From Longimicrobiales bacterium (GTDB taxonomy: Bacteria > Gemmatimonadota > Gemmatimonadetes > Longimicrobiales > Gaopeijiaceae): DNA of 64,000 bases. The position numbers and the translations under genes were made by a program. The notes under the pieces are model-generated. The model had not been told where the DNA came from and ran no database searches. It worked only from the letters and a program-made list of their open reading frames with translations. This document shows positions 16,789-26,087 of the stretch, piece after piece (position 1 is the first letter of the stretch; each line of letters opens with the position of its first letter). The stretch is from contig JANQDZ010000014.1 of assembly GCA_028278645.1 (NCBI GenBank), positions 1 to 64,000 on the forward strand. Reading direction: 5' to 3'.

Positions 16789-17910
16789 TTGAGATCGCAC
16801 CGCGGCTTATGGACCCTGGTTCTTCTGGTCTGCGTCGGGTGTTCTCCTCCTCCTGAGCCCACGGGACAGACCGGACCCCTCGGAACGAGGATTGACGAAA
16901 TCTTCTCCGACTTCAGCTCCGAGGACTCCCCCGGTGCCACGGCCATGCTGATTCAGAATGGGGAGGTGGTACACGCCGCGGGTTACGGCTTGGCGGACCG
17001 GGAATCCAATAGGGTTCTAACCCGACGGACCCCTCTCCGACTCGGGTCGGTGGGAAAGCAGTTCACCTCCATGGCCATCATGATTCTGGCCGACCGGGGC
17101 CTCCTCGCCTTTGATGATCCAGTGACGAAATGGGTACCCGAACTGGAGCGGTTCCCCGGCATTCAGGTCCAACACCTTCTCCGCCACACCTCGGGGTTGC
17201 CTGATTACTACAGGGTCCCCGATGAGACTTTCCTGGGGGTAGCGGACTCCGACGGGGATCCAGCCCTGACCCATCAGGATGCCATCACGATCTATGAGAC
17301 CTGGGGAGAACCCGTTTTTCCACCCGGTGACCAGTACCGGTACAGCAACCCTGGTTACGAAGCGTTGGCCGTCATCGTGGAGAGGGTATCAGGCCTTTCG
17401 CTCGGTCAGTTTTTGGAGGAGAACGTCTTCGAGCCATTGGGCATGGAGACCGCCGTGGTAAGAGACCGGCCGGACCTGAACATCCCGGATCGAGCGGTGG
17501 GTTATCGTCCAGGGCGATTTGGCCTCGGATGGGTGGAGGAAGACGACCACTTCTTGAACTGGTTGTTGGGTGCGGGGGGGGTTTATTGTTCGCTGGACGA
17601 CATGTTTTTATGGGACCAGGCCCTATACACCGACACTCTGGTGAGCCCAGAGATCATGGACCTGGCTTTTTCGCCCACTACCCTCAACGACGGGACCCTC
17701 TCGGCTTACGGATTCGGTTGGAACGTTGGCGACCGGAGGGGACGGAGGGCGGTCCACCACGGTGGATCCTGGGTGGGGTTCAGGGCGACCATCGTCAGGT
17801 TCGTAGAGGACGCTACGACGGTCGTGGTGCTCTCGAATGCCAGTGCCAGCGCTGGCGACCTGGCCAATGAAATGGCCGACCTGGTTCTATCTCCCGACGG
17901 ACTTACATGA
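16789..17910 (+). CDS. Lipoprotein serine hydrolase, beta-lactamase class C family
   Basis: 373 residues. The start is TTG 16789, supported by AAGGGAGG eight bases upstream. A signal peptide ends in LVCVGCSPPP, probably a lipobox. The penicillin-binding fold has S87-V-G-K90 as the SxxK nucleophile motif, Y185-S-N as the YxN motif and HHGGSW near the C-terminus as the KTG-equivalent. Family members are esterases, D-aminopeptidases or penicillin-recognising proteins; beta-lactamase activity is not implied. The next gene overlaps its stop by ATGA. Confidence 0.83.
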   Translation: MRSHRGLWTLVLLVCVGCSPPPEPTGQTGPLGTRIDEIFSDFSSEDSPGATAMLIQNGEVVHAAGYGLADRESNRVLTRRTPLRLGSVGKQFTSMAIMILADRGLLAFDDPVTKWVPELERFPGIQVQHLLRHTSGLPDYYRVPDETFLGVADSDGDPALTHQDAITIYETWGEPVFPPGDQYRYSNPGYEALAVIVERVSGLSLGQFLEENVFEPLGMETAVVRDRPDLNIPDRAVGYRPGRFGLGWVEEDDHFLNWLLGAGGVYCSLDDMFLWDQALYTDTLVSPEIMDLAFSPTTLNDGTLSAYGFGWNVGDRRGRRAVHHGGSWVGFRATIVRFVEDATTVVVLSNASASAGDLANEMADLVLSPDGLT

Positions 17911-18692
17911 GTGGAGAGACGCCACCGAAGGCCTACCTCGAAAAAGTAGGCCCCGAGAACCTCGAAGCCTGCGGGATAGGGTGTCTTACCAACCGAAAGC
18001 ATGAGGGGTACGGGCCGAAGGTGAAGTGGCTCAAGGGCCGCTTCACGGAAGGGCTACGGTTCTTCCTTTTCCGAGACCAAGCGGGAAAACCCTTGGCGTT
18101 CCTGGAATACGTCCCGGGAGAGTTTGCCTGGCGCCCCGTGGAGGCCGCAGGGTGGATCTTTGTCCATTGTCTTTGGGTGTACGCAAGGGGTCAAAAGGTC
18201 GGGGGGTTGGGGGGACGCCTTGTTCGAGCGACCGTGGAAGAAGCCCGGGCCTCGGGGGCCATCGGGGTGGCGGCCATGGTCAGCGATGGTCCTTGGATGG
18301 TGGGGGAGAGGGTATTTCAGAAGAACGGCTTCGAAGTGATGGATCGGGCTGACCGGTTCCAGCTGGTCGGACACCGGATCAAAGAAGGCCCTCCTCCGCG
18401 GTTCCGGGATATCTCAGGAAATCTTTCGTCTTTTGATGGGCTCAACCTCGTTTACTCGGCCCAGTGCCCCATGCTCCCAAAATCCGCCAATGACCTGTCC
18501 GAGATGGCGGCTGAGCATGGACTGGATTTGAAGGTCACGGTGTTAAAGACGGCCGAGGAAGCGCAACGGGCCCCCTCTTACTACGGGGTTTTCAGCCTGA
18601 TTTGGAACGGACGCCTTCTTTCCGACCACTATGTGAGCAAAGGACGCTTCAGGAACCTCCTCAAAAAGGAGATCCTTCCTGAGATCGCCTGA
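17907..18692 (+). CDS. GNAT acetyltransferase with YoaP-like C-terminal domain
   Basis: 261 residues in two parts. Residues about 1-155 are a GNAT domain: a strand pair around VHCLWVYARGQKVGGLGGRLV, where the acetyl-CoA loop is expected, and a VFQKNGFEVMDR segment typical of GNAT C-termini. Residues 160-261 match the YoaP-type thioredoxin-like domain (FDGLNLVYSAQCPMLPKSANDL, then a long helix and FSLIWNGRLLSDHYVS). It overlaps the preceding serine hydrolase by four bases, implying translational coupling. The acetyl acceptor is unknown. Confidence 0.75.
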   Translation: MSGETPPKAYLEKVGPENLEACGIGCLTNRKHEGYGPKVKWLKGRFTEGLRFFLFRDQAGKPLAFLEYVPGEFAWRPVEAAGWIFVHCLWVYARGQKVGGLGGRLVRATVEEARASGAIGVAAMVSDGPWMVGERVFQKNGFEVMDRADRFQLVGHRIKEGPPPRFRDISGNLSSFDGLNLVYSAQCPMLPKSANDLSEMAAEHGLDLKVTVLKTAEEAQRAPSYYGVFSLIWNGRLLSDHYVSKGRFRNLLKKEILPEIA

Positions 18693-18771
18693 CGCGGCGC
18701 TGGCGCGTTCCCGACGAAGAAAGAGACAAGGGGTGTAACCGTCGACGGGAGGCGGCCGAGGAGCCAAACTC

Positions 18772-19452
18772 ATGAAACAGGTTTTATCCGCATCATTTGT
18801 GGTAATGGCCGTCCTGTCATGGGCCTGCGGTAGCGGAGCTGAACGCCGGCCGGCTATGGAGGAGCAGGACCCCCGGGCGTTCTTTGCTTCCCTCGAAGAG
18901 CGACTCATCTCCTCTGACAGCCTTCGTGTGGACTTTGACGTTACGGCCGAGGGCGCCGTTTCGGCGGCAATCTCCGGGAGCCTCTTTCTGGGCCCTGACG
19001 GCTCGGCCGTCCTCAACGCGAACGGGGACTTCGCCGGGGAGAACGTGGTCGTGAGCCTCACGGCAGGTGATGGAGGCTACCAGTACGGAACGGGGGCCAC
19101 ACTTCAGTCGGGCCCAACCCCCAGCCACCTCAAAGAAGGGCTCCTGATCGGGTTTACCAGGATGGGGATCCTTCACAATCTGGCGATGCTGGTTGGGAAT
19201 GCTCCCCCAGACGGCGTTGAAGGAGGTGTCAGGGACTGGGTGCAGGTGGACTCTTTGGCCTTCCTGGAGGCCGGATCCGTCGGGGCTGGCGGGGTTTCGT
19301 TCCACATGGCCGTTGGCGGGGTCCCTGCCGGATCCGTTGAGCTGGAAGTCGGCAAGTTCGGCCTGCCTCTGGTCCGACGGCAAACGGTCCTTTTCCCAAC
19401 GGGAGAGATGCGGGTAACCGAGAGGTATTCGGGGTTCTCCATTGTCCCTTAA
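18772..19452 (+). CDS. Predicted lipoprotein of unknown function (LolA/DUF2092-like fold possible)
   Basis: 226 residues. The N-terminus MKQVLSASFVVMAVLSWACGSG is a lipoprotein signal with Cys at about residue 20. The mature part starts with a short helix (FFASLEERLISSDSLRVDFDV) and continues as many beta strands, including VNVL-type GSLFLGPDGSAVLN and VELEVGKFGLPLVRRQTV, the pattern of a half-open barrel like LolA or DUF2092 proteins. That family relation is a guess from pattern. AGGAG lies upstream of the ATG. It sits alone between two possible transcripts. Confidence 0.55.
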   Translation: MKQVLSASFVVMAVLSWACGSGAERRPAMEEQDPRAFFASLEERLISSDSLRVDFDVTAEGAVSAAISGSLFLGPDGSAVLNANGDFAGENVVVSLTAGDGGYQYGTGATLQSGPTPSHLKEGLLIGFTRMGILHNLAMLVGNAPPDGVEGGVRDWVQVDSLAFLEAGSVGAGGVSFHMAVGGVPAGSVELEVGKFGLPLVRRQTVLFPTGEMRVTERYSGFSIVP

Positions 19453-19512
19453 GGCCATCGGTGTGAATATCCCGGTTGATCGATCTTCCAACCCCTGACG
19501 TGAGCGTCTCGC

Positions 19513-21375
19513 ATGCGAATCGGTATCAGTTTTTCCAGAGTGTTTGGGATTCTCTCCCGGACCGTCCTACTCGGACTGGCGGTCGGGATTTTATGCCCGC
19601 CCGACATCACGGCCCAGGAGCCTGCTTCCCCGGTTTTTGAAGACGGACAAGCCCAGATCGTGGCGGCCTTCGAAGCTCCCGAGAGTTGGATCCATGAGGA
19701 GCTTTGGGTAGAGACCGAGTTCGACTCGGACGGTGACGGGAAGATGGACCGGATGCACGTGGCCGTGGTCCGGCCAAGGCAAACAGAAACTGAAGGGCTA
19801 AAGGTCCCGGTGATTTACGAGTCCAGCCCTTATTTCTCGGGTACCGCTGGAGGTGGACTTTCTTACTTCTGGAACCCCCGGCAGGAGGTTGGCGCCGAAC
19901 CCCCGCCCAGAAGCTCGCCACCGGAGGTCCGGGCTCGGACGAGTGCCCAGATCTCCGGCTCCCAGGTTTCGACCTGGGTGCCCAGAGGATTTGCCGTGGT
20001 CCACTCGGAGGCGCCGGGGACGGGGTTGTCCGAGGGGTGCCCCACTGTAGGCGGGGACCCTGAGGCCCTGGCCCCCAAGGCGGTTATCGACTGGCTGAAC
20101 GGCCGAGCCCGGGGGTTCACCAGTGTCGACGCGAATGAACAGGTGACCGCTGATTGGAGCACCGGGAAGGTCGGGATGACCGGAACCTCCTACAACGGAA
20201 CCATCCCGGTCGCAGCGGCCACCACTGGCGTGGACGGCCTGGAAGCCATCATCCCCATCGCGCCGAACAACTCCTACTACCGGTACTACAGGTCGAACGG
20301 TCTCGTTCGGCACCCCGGGGGCTGGATGGGGGAGGACATCGACGTCCTCTACGACTTCATCAACAGTGGTGACCCGGCAGGCAGGGCCAACTGTGACGCC
20401 CGGATCAAGGAAGGGGAGATGGCCCCAGGGATGGACCGGGCATCCGGAGACTACAACGAGTTCTGGGCTGACCGGGACTTCATGAAAGAGCTCGATGGTA
20501 TCAAGGCCGCCACCCTCATGGCCCATGCCTTCAATGACTGGAACGTGATGCCCGAGCATAGCGTCATCGTCTATGAATACCTCAAGGAGAAGGGCGTTCC
20601 GGCTCAAGTCTACTTCCATCAGGGAGGCCACGGGGGCCCACCTCCCCTGGAGCTCATGAATCGGTGGTTCACTCGATACCTCTATGGAATCGAGAATGGC
20701 GTGGAGGACGATCCGAAGGCGTGGATCGTAAGGGAAGACGCGGAACGGGATGACCCGACCCCGTATCCCGACTACCCTAATCCCGAAGCATCCCATGTCC
20801 GACTTTATCCCCTGGCCGGCGGTGTGCTTTCCGGTGGGTTGAGCATGCAGGGCATGCCGGGACAGGGTACGGAGACGTTGGTCGACAACTTCTCCTTCTC
20901 TGGAGCAACCCTGGCCCGGGCAGAGTGGACGGATCACCGGCTCCTCTTCGTCACGCCCCAGCTGACGGAGGACGTCCACATATCCGGGACGCCTACGATT
21001 GGGATTCGTTTGGCTTCCAACCGGCCCGCCGCGAACCTCTCGGTTTGGCTGGTGTCGCTTCCGTGGACGGAGGGCAGGGTCGAGGCCGGCGGACTGATCA
21101 CCCGAGGATGGGCCGATCCCCAGAACCACAGCTCCCGCACCGATGGGGAGCCTCTGGAACCGGGTCAGTTCTACGAGTTCGGCTTCGACCTCCAACCCGA
21201 CGACCAGATCATCGCCGCGGGTCAACGGATCGGACTGATGATCTTCTCTAGTGACCGGGAGTTCACCCTTTGGCCCCCACCGGGGACCGAGCTGACGGTG
21301 GACCTGGACTCGACCTTCCTGGACATCCCGGTGGTGGGTGGGAGTACTGCCCTCAGAGCCGCGTTCGGGGGTTAG
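19513..21375 (+). CDS. X-Pro dipeptidyl-peptidase-like hydrolase (S15/CocE family)
   Basis: 620 residues. A signal peptide (about 1-35) precedes an alpha/beta-hydrolase of the peptidase S15/CocE type. The apparent triad is S226 in [10 protein letters not shown]342 in AFNDWNV and H373 in HQGGHGGPP. The C-terminal 200 residues form the jelly-roll domain of the family (VDNFSFSG..., [13 protein letters not shown]). The enzyme would cleave X-Pro dipeptides from peptides, or hydrolyse esters, outside the cytoplasm. X-Pro activity would match the proline- and hydroxyproline-rich diet suggested by the hydroxyproline dehydratase genes. The next gene follows after eight bases. Confidence 0.8.
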   Translation: MRIGISFSRVFGILSRTVLLGLAVGILCPPDITAQEPASPVFEDGQAQIVAAFEAPESWIHEELWVETEFDSDGDGKMDRMHVAVVRPRQTETEGLKVPVIYESSPYFSGTAGGGLSYFWNPRQEVGAEPPPRSSPPEVRARTSAQISGSQVSTWVPRGFAVVHSEAPGTGLSEGCPTVGGDPEALAPKAVIDWLNGRARGFTSVDANEQVTADWSTGKVGMTGTSYNGTIPVAAATTGVDGLEAIIPIAPNNSYYRYYRSNGLVRHPGGWMGEDIDVLYDFINSGDPAGRANCDARIKEGEMAPGMDRASGDYNEFWADRDFMKELDGIKAATLMAHAFNDWNVMPEHSVIVYEYLKEKGVPAQVYFHQGGHGGPPPLELMNRWFTRYLYGIENGVEDDPKAWIVREDAERDDPTPYPDYPNPEASHVRLYPLAGGVLSGGLSMQGMPGQGTETLVDNFSFSGATLARAEWTDHRLLFVTPQLTEDVHISGTPTIGIRLASNRPAANLSVWLVSLPWTEGRVEAGGLITRGWADPQNHSSRTDGEPLEPGQFYEFGFDLQPDDQIIAAGQRIGLMIFSSDREFTLWPPPGTELTVDLDSTFLDIPVVGGSTALRAAFGG

Positions 21376-21383
21376 GGGCGATC

Positions 21384-22052
21384 ATGCCGGAGGCGAAATT
21401 CCACTCTCTGGATTCCTATGAGGAACTCCCGGTGGAGGAGATGGCGACCCGTGCGGTGGAGTTCTACGAACACCTGAGGCGACGGAGGACGGTTCGGGAA
21501 TTCTCGGACCGTCCGGTTCCACGAGAGGTCATCGAGCACTGCATCAAGGCTGCGGGCACCGCGCCGAACGGCGCGAACATGCAGCCGTGGCACTTTGTGG
21601 TCGTCAGCGATCCGGAGGTTAAGAAGAAGATTCGAATCGCTGCCGAGAAGGAGGAAAAGGAGTTCTACTCCGGGAGGGCCCCTCAGGAGTGGTTGGACGC
21701 GTTGGCTCCGCTGGGAACCGACGAGCACAAACCGTTTCTTGAGACCGCCCCCTATCTGATTGCCATCTTTGCAGAGCGCTACGGGATTCTCTCTGACGGG
21801 CGTCAGGTGAAGAACTACTACGTGACCGAGTCGGTAGGCATCGCTACCGGGATGTTGATCACGGCCGTCCATACGGCCGGGCTCGTGTCCCTCACGCATA
21901 CTCCGAGCCCTATGACCTTCCTGAATGAGCTCCTGGGTAGGCCTGAGAAAGAGCGCCCGTTCCTGCTCCTCGTTGTAGGCTATCCGGATAGAGACGCAAG
22001 GGTCCCGGAGATATCAAAAAAGAACCTGGACGAGGTTGCCACTTTCCTCTGA
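21384..22052 (+). CDS. Iodotyrosine deiodinase-like flavoprotein (nitroreductase superfamily)
   Basis: 222 residues; an FMN enzyme of the nitroreductase fold. The FMN-binding N-terminus [15 protein letters not shown] and [16 protein letters not shown], plus the middle [32 protein letters not shown], are those of the iodotyrosine deiodinase (IYD) branch. A lid segment holds E91, Y95 and K116, with the same spacing (4 and 21 residues) as the substrate-binding Glu-Tyr-Lys set of human IYD. The reaction would be reductive dehalogenation of halotyrosines with a reduced flavin. The open frame extends back into the peptidase gene; ATG 21384 gives the conserved length. Biological substrate in bacteria remains uncertain. 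Confidence 0.78.
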   Translation: MPEAKFHSLDSYEELPVEEMATRAVEFYEHLRRRRTVREFSDRPVPREVIEHCIKAAGTAPNGANMQPWHFVVVSDPEVKKKIRIAAEKEEKEFYSGRAPQEWLDALAPLGTDEHKPFLETAPYLIAIFAERYGILSDGRQVKNYYVTESVGIATGMLITAVHTAGLVSLTHTPSPMTFLNELLGRPEKERPFLLLVVGYPDRDARVPEISKKNLDEVATFL

Positions 22053-22071
22053 CCGTCGTCGAGGTGTTTGA

Positions 22072-22683
22072 ATGGACCCAGAGGTGATACGGGGGAAGTT
22101 CGGAGGCGATTTCGTCGCCACCGAGCGCACCTTCAAGATGGGGATCGATCGGCGGTTCACGCGGCAGATTGCCAGCCGTTTCTCTTATCCAAAGGTTCTC
22201 GAGACCTGTACGGGTGGGGGGTTTTCTACGATCGCTCTAGCAGAGGTGGCTGGACACGTGATCTCGGTGGAGATCGATCGATTACATCAGGACCAAGCAA
22301 TCAAGAACGTCGAACGAGCCGGCCTCTTGCCGAAGGTGACTTTCGTGCTCGGCGATTCTCTTGACGAGGGTCTACTCCGCGGACACCTCCCCATTGATTC
22401 AGCGTTCCTGGACCCGGACTGGGCTGATACGGGGCCGGACCACGTCTACCGGTTCAGGCGATCGAATACAGAACCGCCGGCCGACCTCCTCCTGGAGCGG
22501 TGCCTCTCCCTCACCAGCAACGTTGGCCTGATTCTGCCGCCGGGGGTGGATTCAAGGGAGTACTCCGACCTCCCTCCGCACGAAAGGCATGAGTTGTTCT
22601 TGGAGGGTAGGCACGAGCTTACCTGCCTGTATTTCGGGGAGCTCGCCAGATCGATCGGAAAAACAGAGTTTCGCGTTGAATAG
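22072..22683 (+). CDS. SAM-dependent methyltransferase (Methyltransf_15/TGS1-like)
   Basis: 203 residues. A class I SAM fold is shown by VLETCTGGGFSTIALAE (motif I), VISVEIDRLH (acidic SAM contact) and FLDPDW in place of the DPPW/DPPY active-site motif. These match the RNA-cap guanine-N2 methyltransferase-like family found widely in bacteria, where the substrate is unknown. The second catalytic residue is Asp instead of Pro in the FLDPDW motif, a common variant. GAGG precedes ATG 22072, 19 bases after the deiodinase-like gene in the same direction. Confidence 0.68.
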   Translation: MDPEVIRGKFGGDFVATERTFKMGIDRRFTRQIASRFSYPKVLETCTGGGFSTIALAEVAGHVISVEIDRLHQDQAIKNVERAGLLPKVTFVLGDSLDEGLLRGHLPIDSAFLDPDWADTGPDHVYRFRRSNTEPPADLLLERCLSLTSNVGLILPPGVDSREYSDLPPHERHELFLEGRHELTCLYFGELARSIGKTEFRVE

Positions 22684-22712
22684 GGACAACAACATAAACG
22701 AAAGGCAACGGC

Positions 22713-23246
22713 ATGGTGAAGCCGCTCTCAGTACTCGTTGGGTGTCTTCTACTGTTCCCCATCCCAGCCCTTTGCCAGGACAGAATCTCCGGTGCCGATC
22801 CAAGGGATGTCGCAACGCTGGATGACATCATCAGGGCCTACTACGAGGTCGTCTCGGGGCCCGCTGGCGAAATCCCCGACAGGGAAAGGGACAGGACCCT
22901 ACACCTACCCGACGCAGTGGTGGGAGTCCCTGGGCAGGACGAAAGTGGCCGGTCCCAGCTGATCACCATGACCCTGGATGGCTACCATGATCGGTTCGGT
23001 GGCCCCCGCTCGGAGGGGTTCTATGAGAAGGAGATCCATCGCGTCGTACATCGATTCGGGAATGTGGCCCATGTGATGAGCACGTATGCTTCTTCCACCA
23101 CACCGGGCGGAGAGGTCTTCGATCGGGGGATCAACAGCATTCAACTCACCTGGGACGGAGATCGCTGGTGGATTGTCAGCTGGATCTTCGATTCCGAACA
23201 CCCTGACAACCCGATCCCGGCGGAATTCCTTCCGGAGAAGGGTTAG
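22713..23246 (+). CDS. Secreted NTF2-like domain protein
   Basis: 177 residues. A signal peptide (MVKPLSVLVGCLLLFPIPALCQ) leads a single NTF2/SnoaL-like domain with DIIRAYYEVVSGPAGE, a middle HRVVHRFGNVAHVMSTYASS strand pair and the terminal WDGDRWWIVSWIFDSE strand. It is a paralogue by fold, not by close sequence, of the protein at 4818-5324. No active-site residues are recognisable. It begins 29 bases after the methyltransferase and ends 14 bases before the AlkC-like gene, so these probably share a transcript. Confidence 0.68.
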   Translation: MVKPLSVLVGCLLLFPIPALCQDRISGADPRDVATLDDIIRAYYEVVSGPAGEIPDRERDRTLHLPDAVVGVPGQDESGRSQLITMTLDGYHDRFGGPRSEGFYEKEIHRVVHRFGNVAHVMSTYASSTTPGGEVFDRGINSIQLTWDGDRWWIVSWIFDSEHPDNPIPAEFLPEKG

Positions 23247-23260
23247 AGCGGAGTTCGCCG

Positions 23261-24385
23261 TTGGCTGAGACACTGAAGAGCCGGTACGGCCCCGACGTCC
23301 CTTTACGGATTGCCGAGAAGGTAGCCGAGGCCTATCCAGAGTTCGACCAGGAAGAGTTCCTCCGCTTGGCCCTGGACGGCTTCGAGGATCTGGAGCTCAC
23401 AGAGCGGGCTAAGCAGATCTCGTCCGCCCTGGCTGCCACCCTTCCCCCGGACCGAGACCGGGCGATTCGGATCCTGATGTCGTCCATCGAGCCGAAGGCC
23501 GGGGAGGCTGAGCCAACCGGCATGGACGCTTTTGTCTACTTCCCGTTGGTGTACTTCGTTGGGCAAGAAGGGCTCGGGTGTTTCGAGACCTCCATGTGGG
23601 CCCAAAAGGAATTGACAAAAAGGTTCACGGCCGAGTTCAGCATCCGAGGTTTCATCGACAAATACCCATCGGAAACCCTGGCCCGACTCAGGGATTGGGC
23701 GGAAGACCGGGACGTACACGTGAGAAGGCTGGTCTCCGAGGGTACCCGGCCCCGCCTGCCGTGGGCCCCTCACCTGAAACGCTTCCGGGAAAACCCCGCG
23801 CCCGTAATCGAGCTCCTCGAGTTTCTCAAGGACGATCCCGAGGAGTACGTGCGCCGATCGGTGGCGAACAACCTGAACGATATCTCGAAGGACCATCCTG
23901 AGGTGGCCGTAGACGTTGCCCGGCGGTGGTGGAAGGGTGGGAGTGAGGAGCGGCGGAAGCTTGTCCGCCACGGCCTCCGCACTTTGATCAAGAAAGGCCA
24001 CAAAGGTGCCTTGGGGGTCCTGGGTTTTGGGGAGGAGTCCCCCGTCGAGGTAGAGGTGGTCACCTGCGACCCGGAGGAGGTGGAGATCGGTGGAAAGGTC
24101 CAGATCAGGATCGGCCTCGTGAATCCCTCGGAGACCCGGACGGGTGCCCTGGTGGACTTCCGAATCCACTTTGTGAAGGCGAACGGTTCGACGAGCCCGA
24201 AGGTGTTCAAAGGGGCCGAGCGGTACCTGGGACCGGGAGAGCGTATCACTCTTCGGAAGACCGTTTCAGTGGCCCAACAATCCACCCGCACCCACTATCC
24301 GGGACGGCATGAGGTAGAGGTAATGCTGAATGGTCGAACCCATCCAGGAGGGCATTTTGTGTTGCAGAAGGCCAAGGACCGGTAA
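23261..24385 (+). CDS. DNA alkylation repair protein, AlkC-like (HEAT repeats plus Ig-like tail)
   Basis: 374 residues. Residues about 1-250 form helical HEAT-like repeats with the DNA-facing WAEDRDVHVRRLVSEGTRPRLPWAP and VRRSVANNLNDISKDHP segments of the AlkC/AlkD DNA glycosylase family. Residues 255-374 are a separate Ig-like beta domain (VEVVTCDPEEVEIGGKVQIRIGL...YPGRHEVEVMLNG), an arrangement known for AlkC rather than AlkD. AlkC removes N3-methylated purines, mainly 3-methylcytosine and 3-methyladenine, without flipping the base. The start is TTG 23261, with AGCGGAG about ten bases before it. Nearby DinB and SDR genes are not obviously functionally linked. Confidence 0.78.
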   Translation: MAETLKSRYGPDVPLRIAEKVAEAYPEFDQEEFLRLALDGFEDLELTERAKQISSALAATLPPDRDRAIRILMSSIEPKAGEAEPTGMDAFVYFPLVYFVGQEGLGCFETSMWAQKELTKRFTAEFSIRGFIDKYPSETLARLRDWAEDRDVHVRRLVSEGTRPRLPWAPHLKRFRENPAPVIELLEFLKDDPEEYVRRSVANNLNDISKDHPEVAVDVARRWWKGGSEERRKLVRHGLRTLIKKGHKGALGVLGFGEESPVEVEVVTCDPEEVEIGGKVQIRIGLVNPSETRTGALVDFRIHFVKANGSTSPKVFKGAERYLGPGERITLRKTVSVAQQSTRTHYPGRHEVEVMLNGRTHPGGHFVLQKAKDR

Positions 24386-24422
24386 GGTCTCCGCCTGCCG
24401 GCGAGAAAAGGAGGTCTGACAC

Positions 24423-24965
24423 ATGGACAAAAGTGGAGTTGGGCTGGAAAAAGGAATCGAAGTCCTACGGCGTACGCCGGAGGTTTTGCGGGCGTGGCTG
24501 GGGGGGCTCTCTCAGGTCTGGGTCGAGTCCAATGAAGGGCCGGAGACCTGGAGTCCATATGATGTCCTCGGCCATTTGATCCACGGAGAGAAGGCGGACT
24601 GGATTCCGAGGGCACAGCAGATCTTGGAGGGCAGAGGCCACGTCCCTTTCCCGCCGTTCGACCGCTTTGCCCAGTTCGAGGAATCAAAAGGAAAAACACT
24701 CGACGAGCTGCTCGATGAGTTCGAGGAAGAGCGGGAAAAGAGCCTGGGCATCCTGAAGGCCATGGACCTCGCTGAGACAGATCTCGATCTCGAAGGCACC
24801 CACCCAGAGTTCGGGTCCGTGTCGCTCAGGCAGCTCCTGGCGACTTGGGTCGCCCACGACCTGGGGCACCTGGGTCAGATAGCGCGGGTCATGGCAAAGC
24901 AGAACCAGAAGGCGGTGGGCCCGTGGGCGAAGTACTTATCGATCCTGAATCCGAGACAATCCTGA
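24423..24965 (+). CDS. DinB-family protein
   Basis: 180 residues, four-helix bundle of the DinB/YfiT type. The metal-binding His pattern is visible: one His in DVLGHLIHGEKADW and two in WVAHDLGHLGQIARVM. Such proteins are metal-dependent, thiol-associated enzymes (mycothiol or bacillithiol S-transferase relatives) or have unknown function, often stress-linked. AAAGGAGG before ATG 24423 is a strong ribosome-binding site. The C-terminal KYLSILNPRQS is ordinary for the family. Confidence 0.78.
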   Translation: MDKSGVGLEKGIEVLRRTPEVLRAWLGGLSQVWVESNEGPETWSPYDVLGHLIHGEKADWIPRAQQILEGRGHVPFPPFDRFAQFEESKGKTLDELLDEFEEEREKSLGILKAMDLAETDLDLEGTHPEFGSVSLRQLLATWVAHDLGHLGQIARVMAKQNQKAVGPWAKYLSILNPRQS

Positions 24966-24986
24966 GAGTCCGGGAGTGACCAGAAG

Positions 24987-25691
24987 ATGAGGGACCAGAA
25001 AGTTGCCATCATCACGGCTGCGAGTCGTGGCATGGGCGCGGCCATTACGCGGCGCCTTCATAGAGAGGGCTTTCGGATCAGCGCCATGAGTCGCTCGGAG
25101 GGCGTCATGGACTTGGCCGAAGAGATCAACGGCCTCGGGCATATTGGATCGGTCACCGATCCGGACGCGCTTCAGGAGCTTGTGGGCGGGACCCTCGATG
25201 CCTACGGCCGGATCGATGCCCTGGTCTGTAACACGGGACATCCTCCAAAAGGGGATCTTCTGGACATCTCCGACGAGTCCTGGCGGGAAGGGATGGACCT
25301 GGTCCTTCTGAACGTGGTCCGCATGGCCCGCCTCGTAACTCCAGTGATGGAGAAACAGGGCGTGGGAGCGATCGTGGCGATCTCCACCTTCGGCGCTGTT
25401 GAACCTTCTCTGGCGTTCCCGGTCTCCTCGAGCCTGAGGGCTGCCCTCGGCGCTTTTGCGAAGCTCTTCTCGGAGAGGTATGCAGGAAGCGGAATCCGAA
25501 TGAACTGTGTGCTCCCGGGGTTCATCGAGACCTACGAGGTGGACACCGAGATCCGGGAAAAGATTCCCATGGGGCGGCCCGGATTGACCGAGGAGGTAGC
25601 CGGGGCGGTGGCGTTCCTCCTGTCGGAGGACGCCGGGTATCTGACCGGGCAAAGCCTCAGGGTGGATGGAGGCATCACCCGGTCGACCTAA
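24987..25691 (+). CDS. SDR-family protein lacking the catalytic Tyr and Lys
   Basis: 234 residues, Rossmann fold of the short-chain dehydrogenase/reductase family. The NAD(P) loop is TAASRGMGAA (10-19), a CNTG loop lies at 81-84 and the C-terminal cofactor segment is IRMNCVLPGFIETY. Where classical enzymes have YxxxK this protein has V146-S-S-S-L150, so both catalytic residues appear absent; an upstream Ser (S133) remains. It may be a non-catalytic or divergent member, some of which keep an SSxxRAA segment at this place. It starts 21 bases after the DinB gene. Confidence 0.75.
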   Translation: MRDQKVAIITAASRGMGAAITRRLHREGFRISAMSRSEGVMDLAEEINGLGHIGSVTDPDALQELVGGTLDAYGRIDALVCNTGHPPKGDLLDISDESWREGMDLVLLNVVRMARLVTPVMEKQGVGAIVAISTFGAVEPSLAFPVSSSLRAALGAFAKLFSERYAGSGIRMNCVLPGFIETYEVDTEIREKIPMGRPGLTEEVAGAVAFLLSEDAGYLTGQSLRVDGGITRST

Positions 25692-25721
25692 GTCACGTCA
25701 GGTCTTTGTTGGGAGGACCGG

Positions 25722-26087
25722 ATGAAACCGATTTGGAAGTGGATAACGCTCCTCGGGATCGCGACGGCTCTGGATCTCTTTTTCCGATTCGGGATGCCTT
25801 TCCGTTTGACCCGAGTCCTGTGGGCGGAAGCCGTGATCTTTCCGGCGGCGGCTCTGGCGTTCTTACTCTTTTATCGTGCTCAGCCAGGGAAGACCGCTTT
25901 TCGGAGGAAAGTCCAGGTCGTCATGATCGCGGCATTTTTCCTTGCCGGCCTCCGATCGGGTCTCTGGGCCTTCGGCCTACCCATCGGGACGGTGAACATC
26001 GTTGTGCTGGTGGCGACCTTCCTCGTTTGGGCCGGGTTTCGCGTCCGGAGGAGGTACCTGGCCCGCCTGAACGAAGCTCACTCATAA
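25722..26087 (+). CDS. Small integral membrane protein of unknown function
   Basis: 121 residues with four probable membrane helices (about 7-24, 34-52, 65-83, 88-104) and a basic C-terminus (RVRRRYLARLNEAHS). No family is recognised. It starts 30 bases after the SDR stop, with GGAGG in front of the ATG, and ends overlapping the tail of the convergent permease gene by ten bases. Confidence 0.6.
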   Translation: MKPIWKWITLLGIATALDLFFRFGMPFRLTRVLWAEAVIFPAAALAFLLFYRAQPGKTAFRRKVQVVMIAAFFLAGLRSGLWAFGLPIGTVNIVVLVATFLVWAGFRVRRRYLARLNEAHS

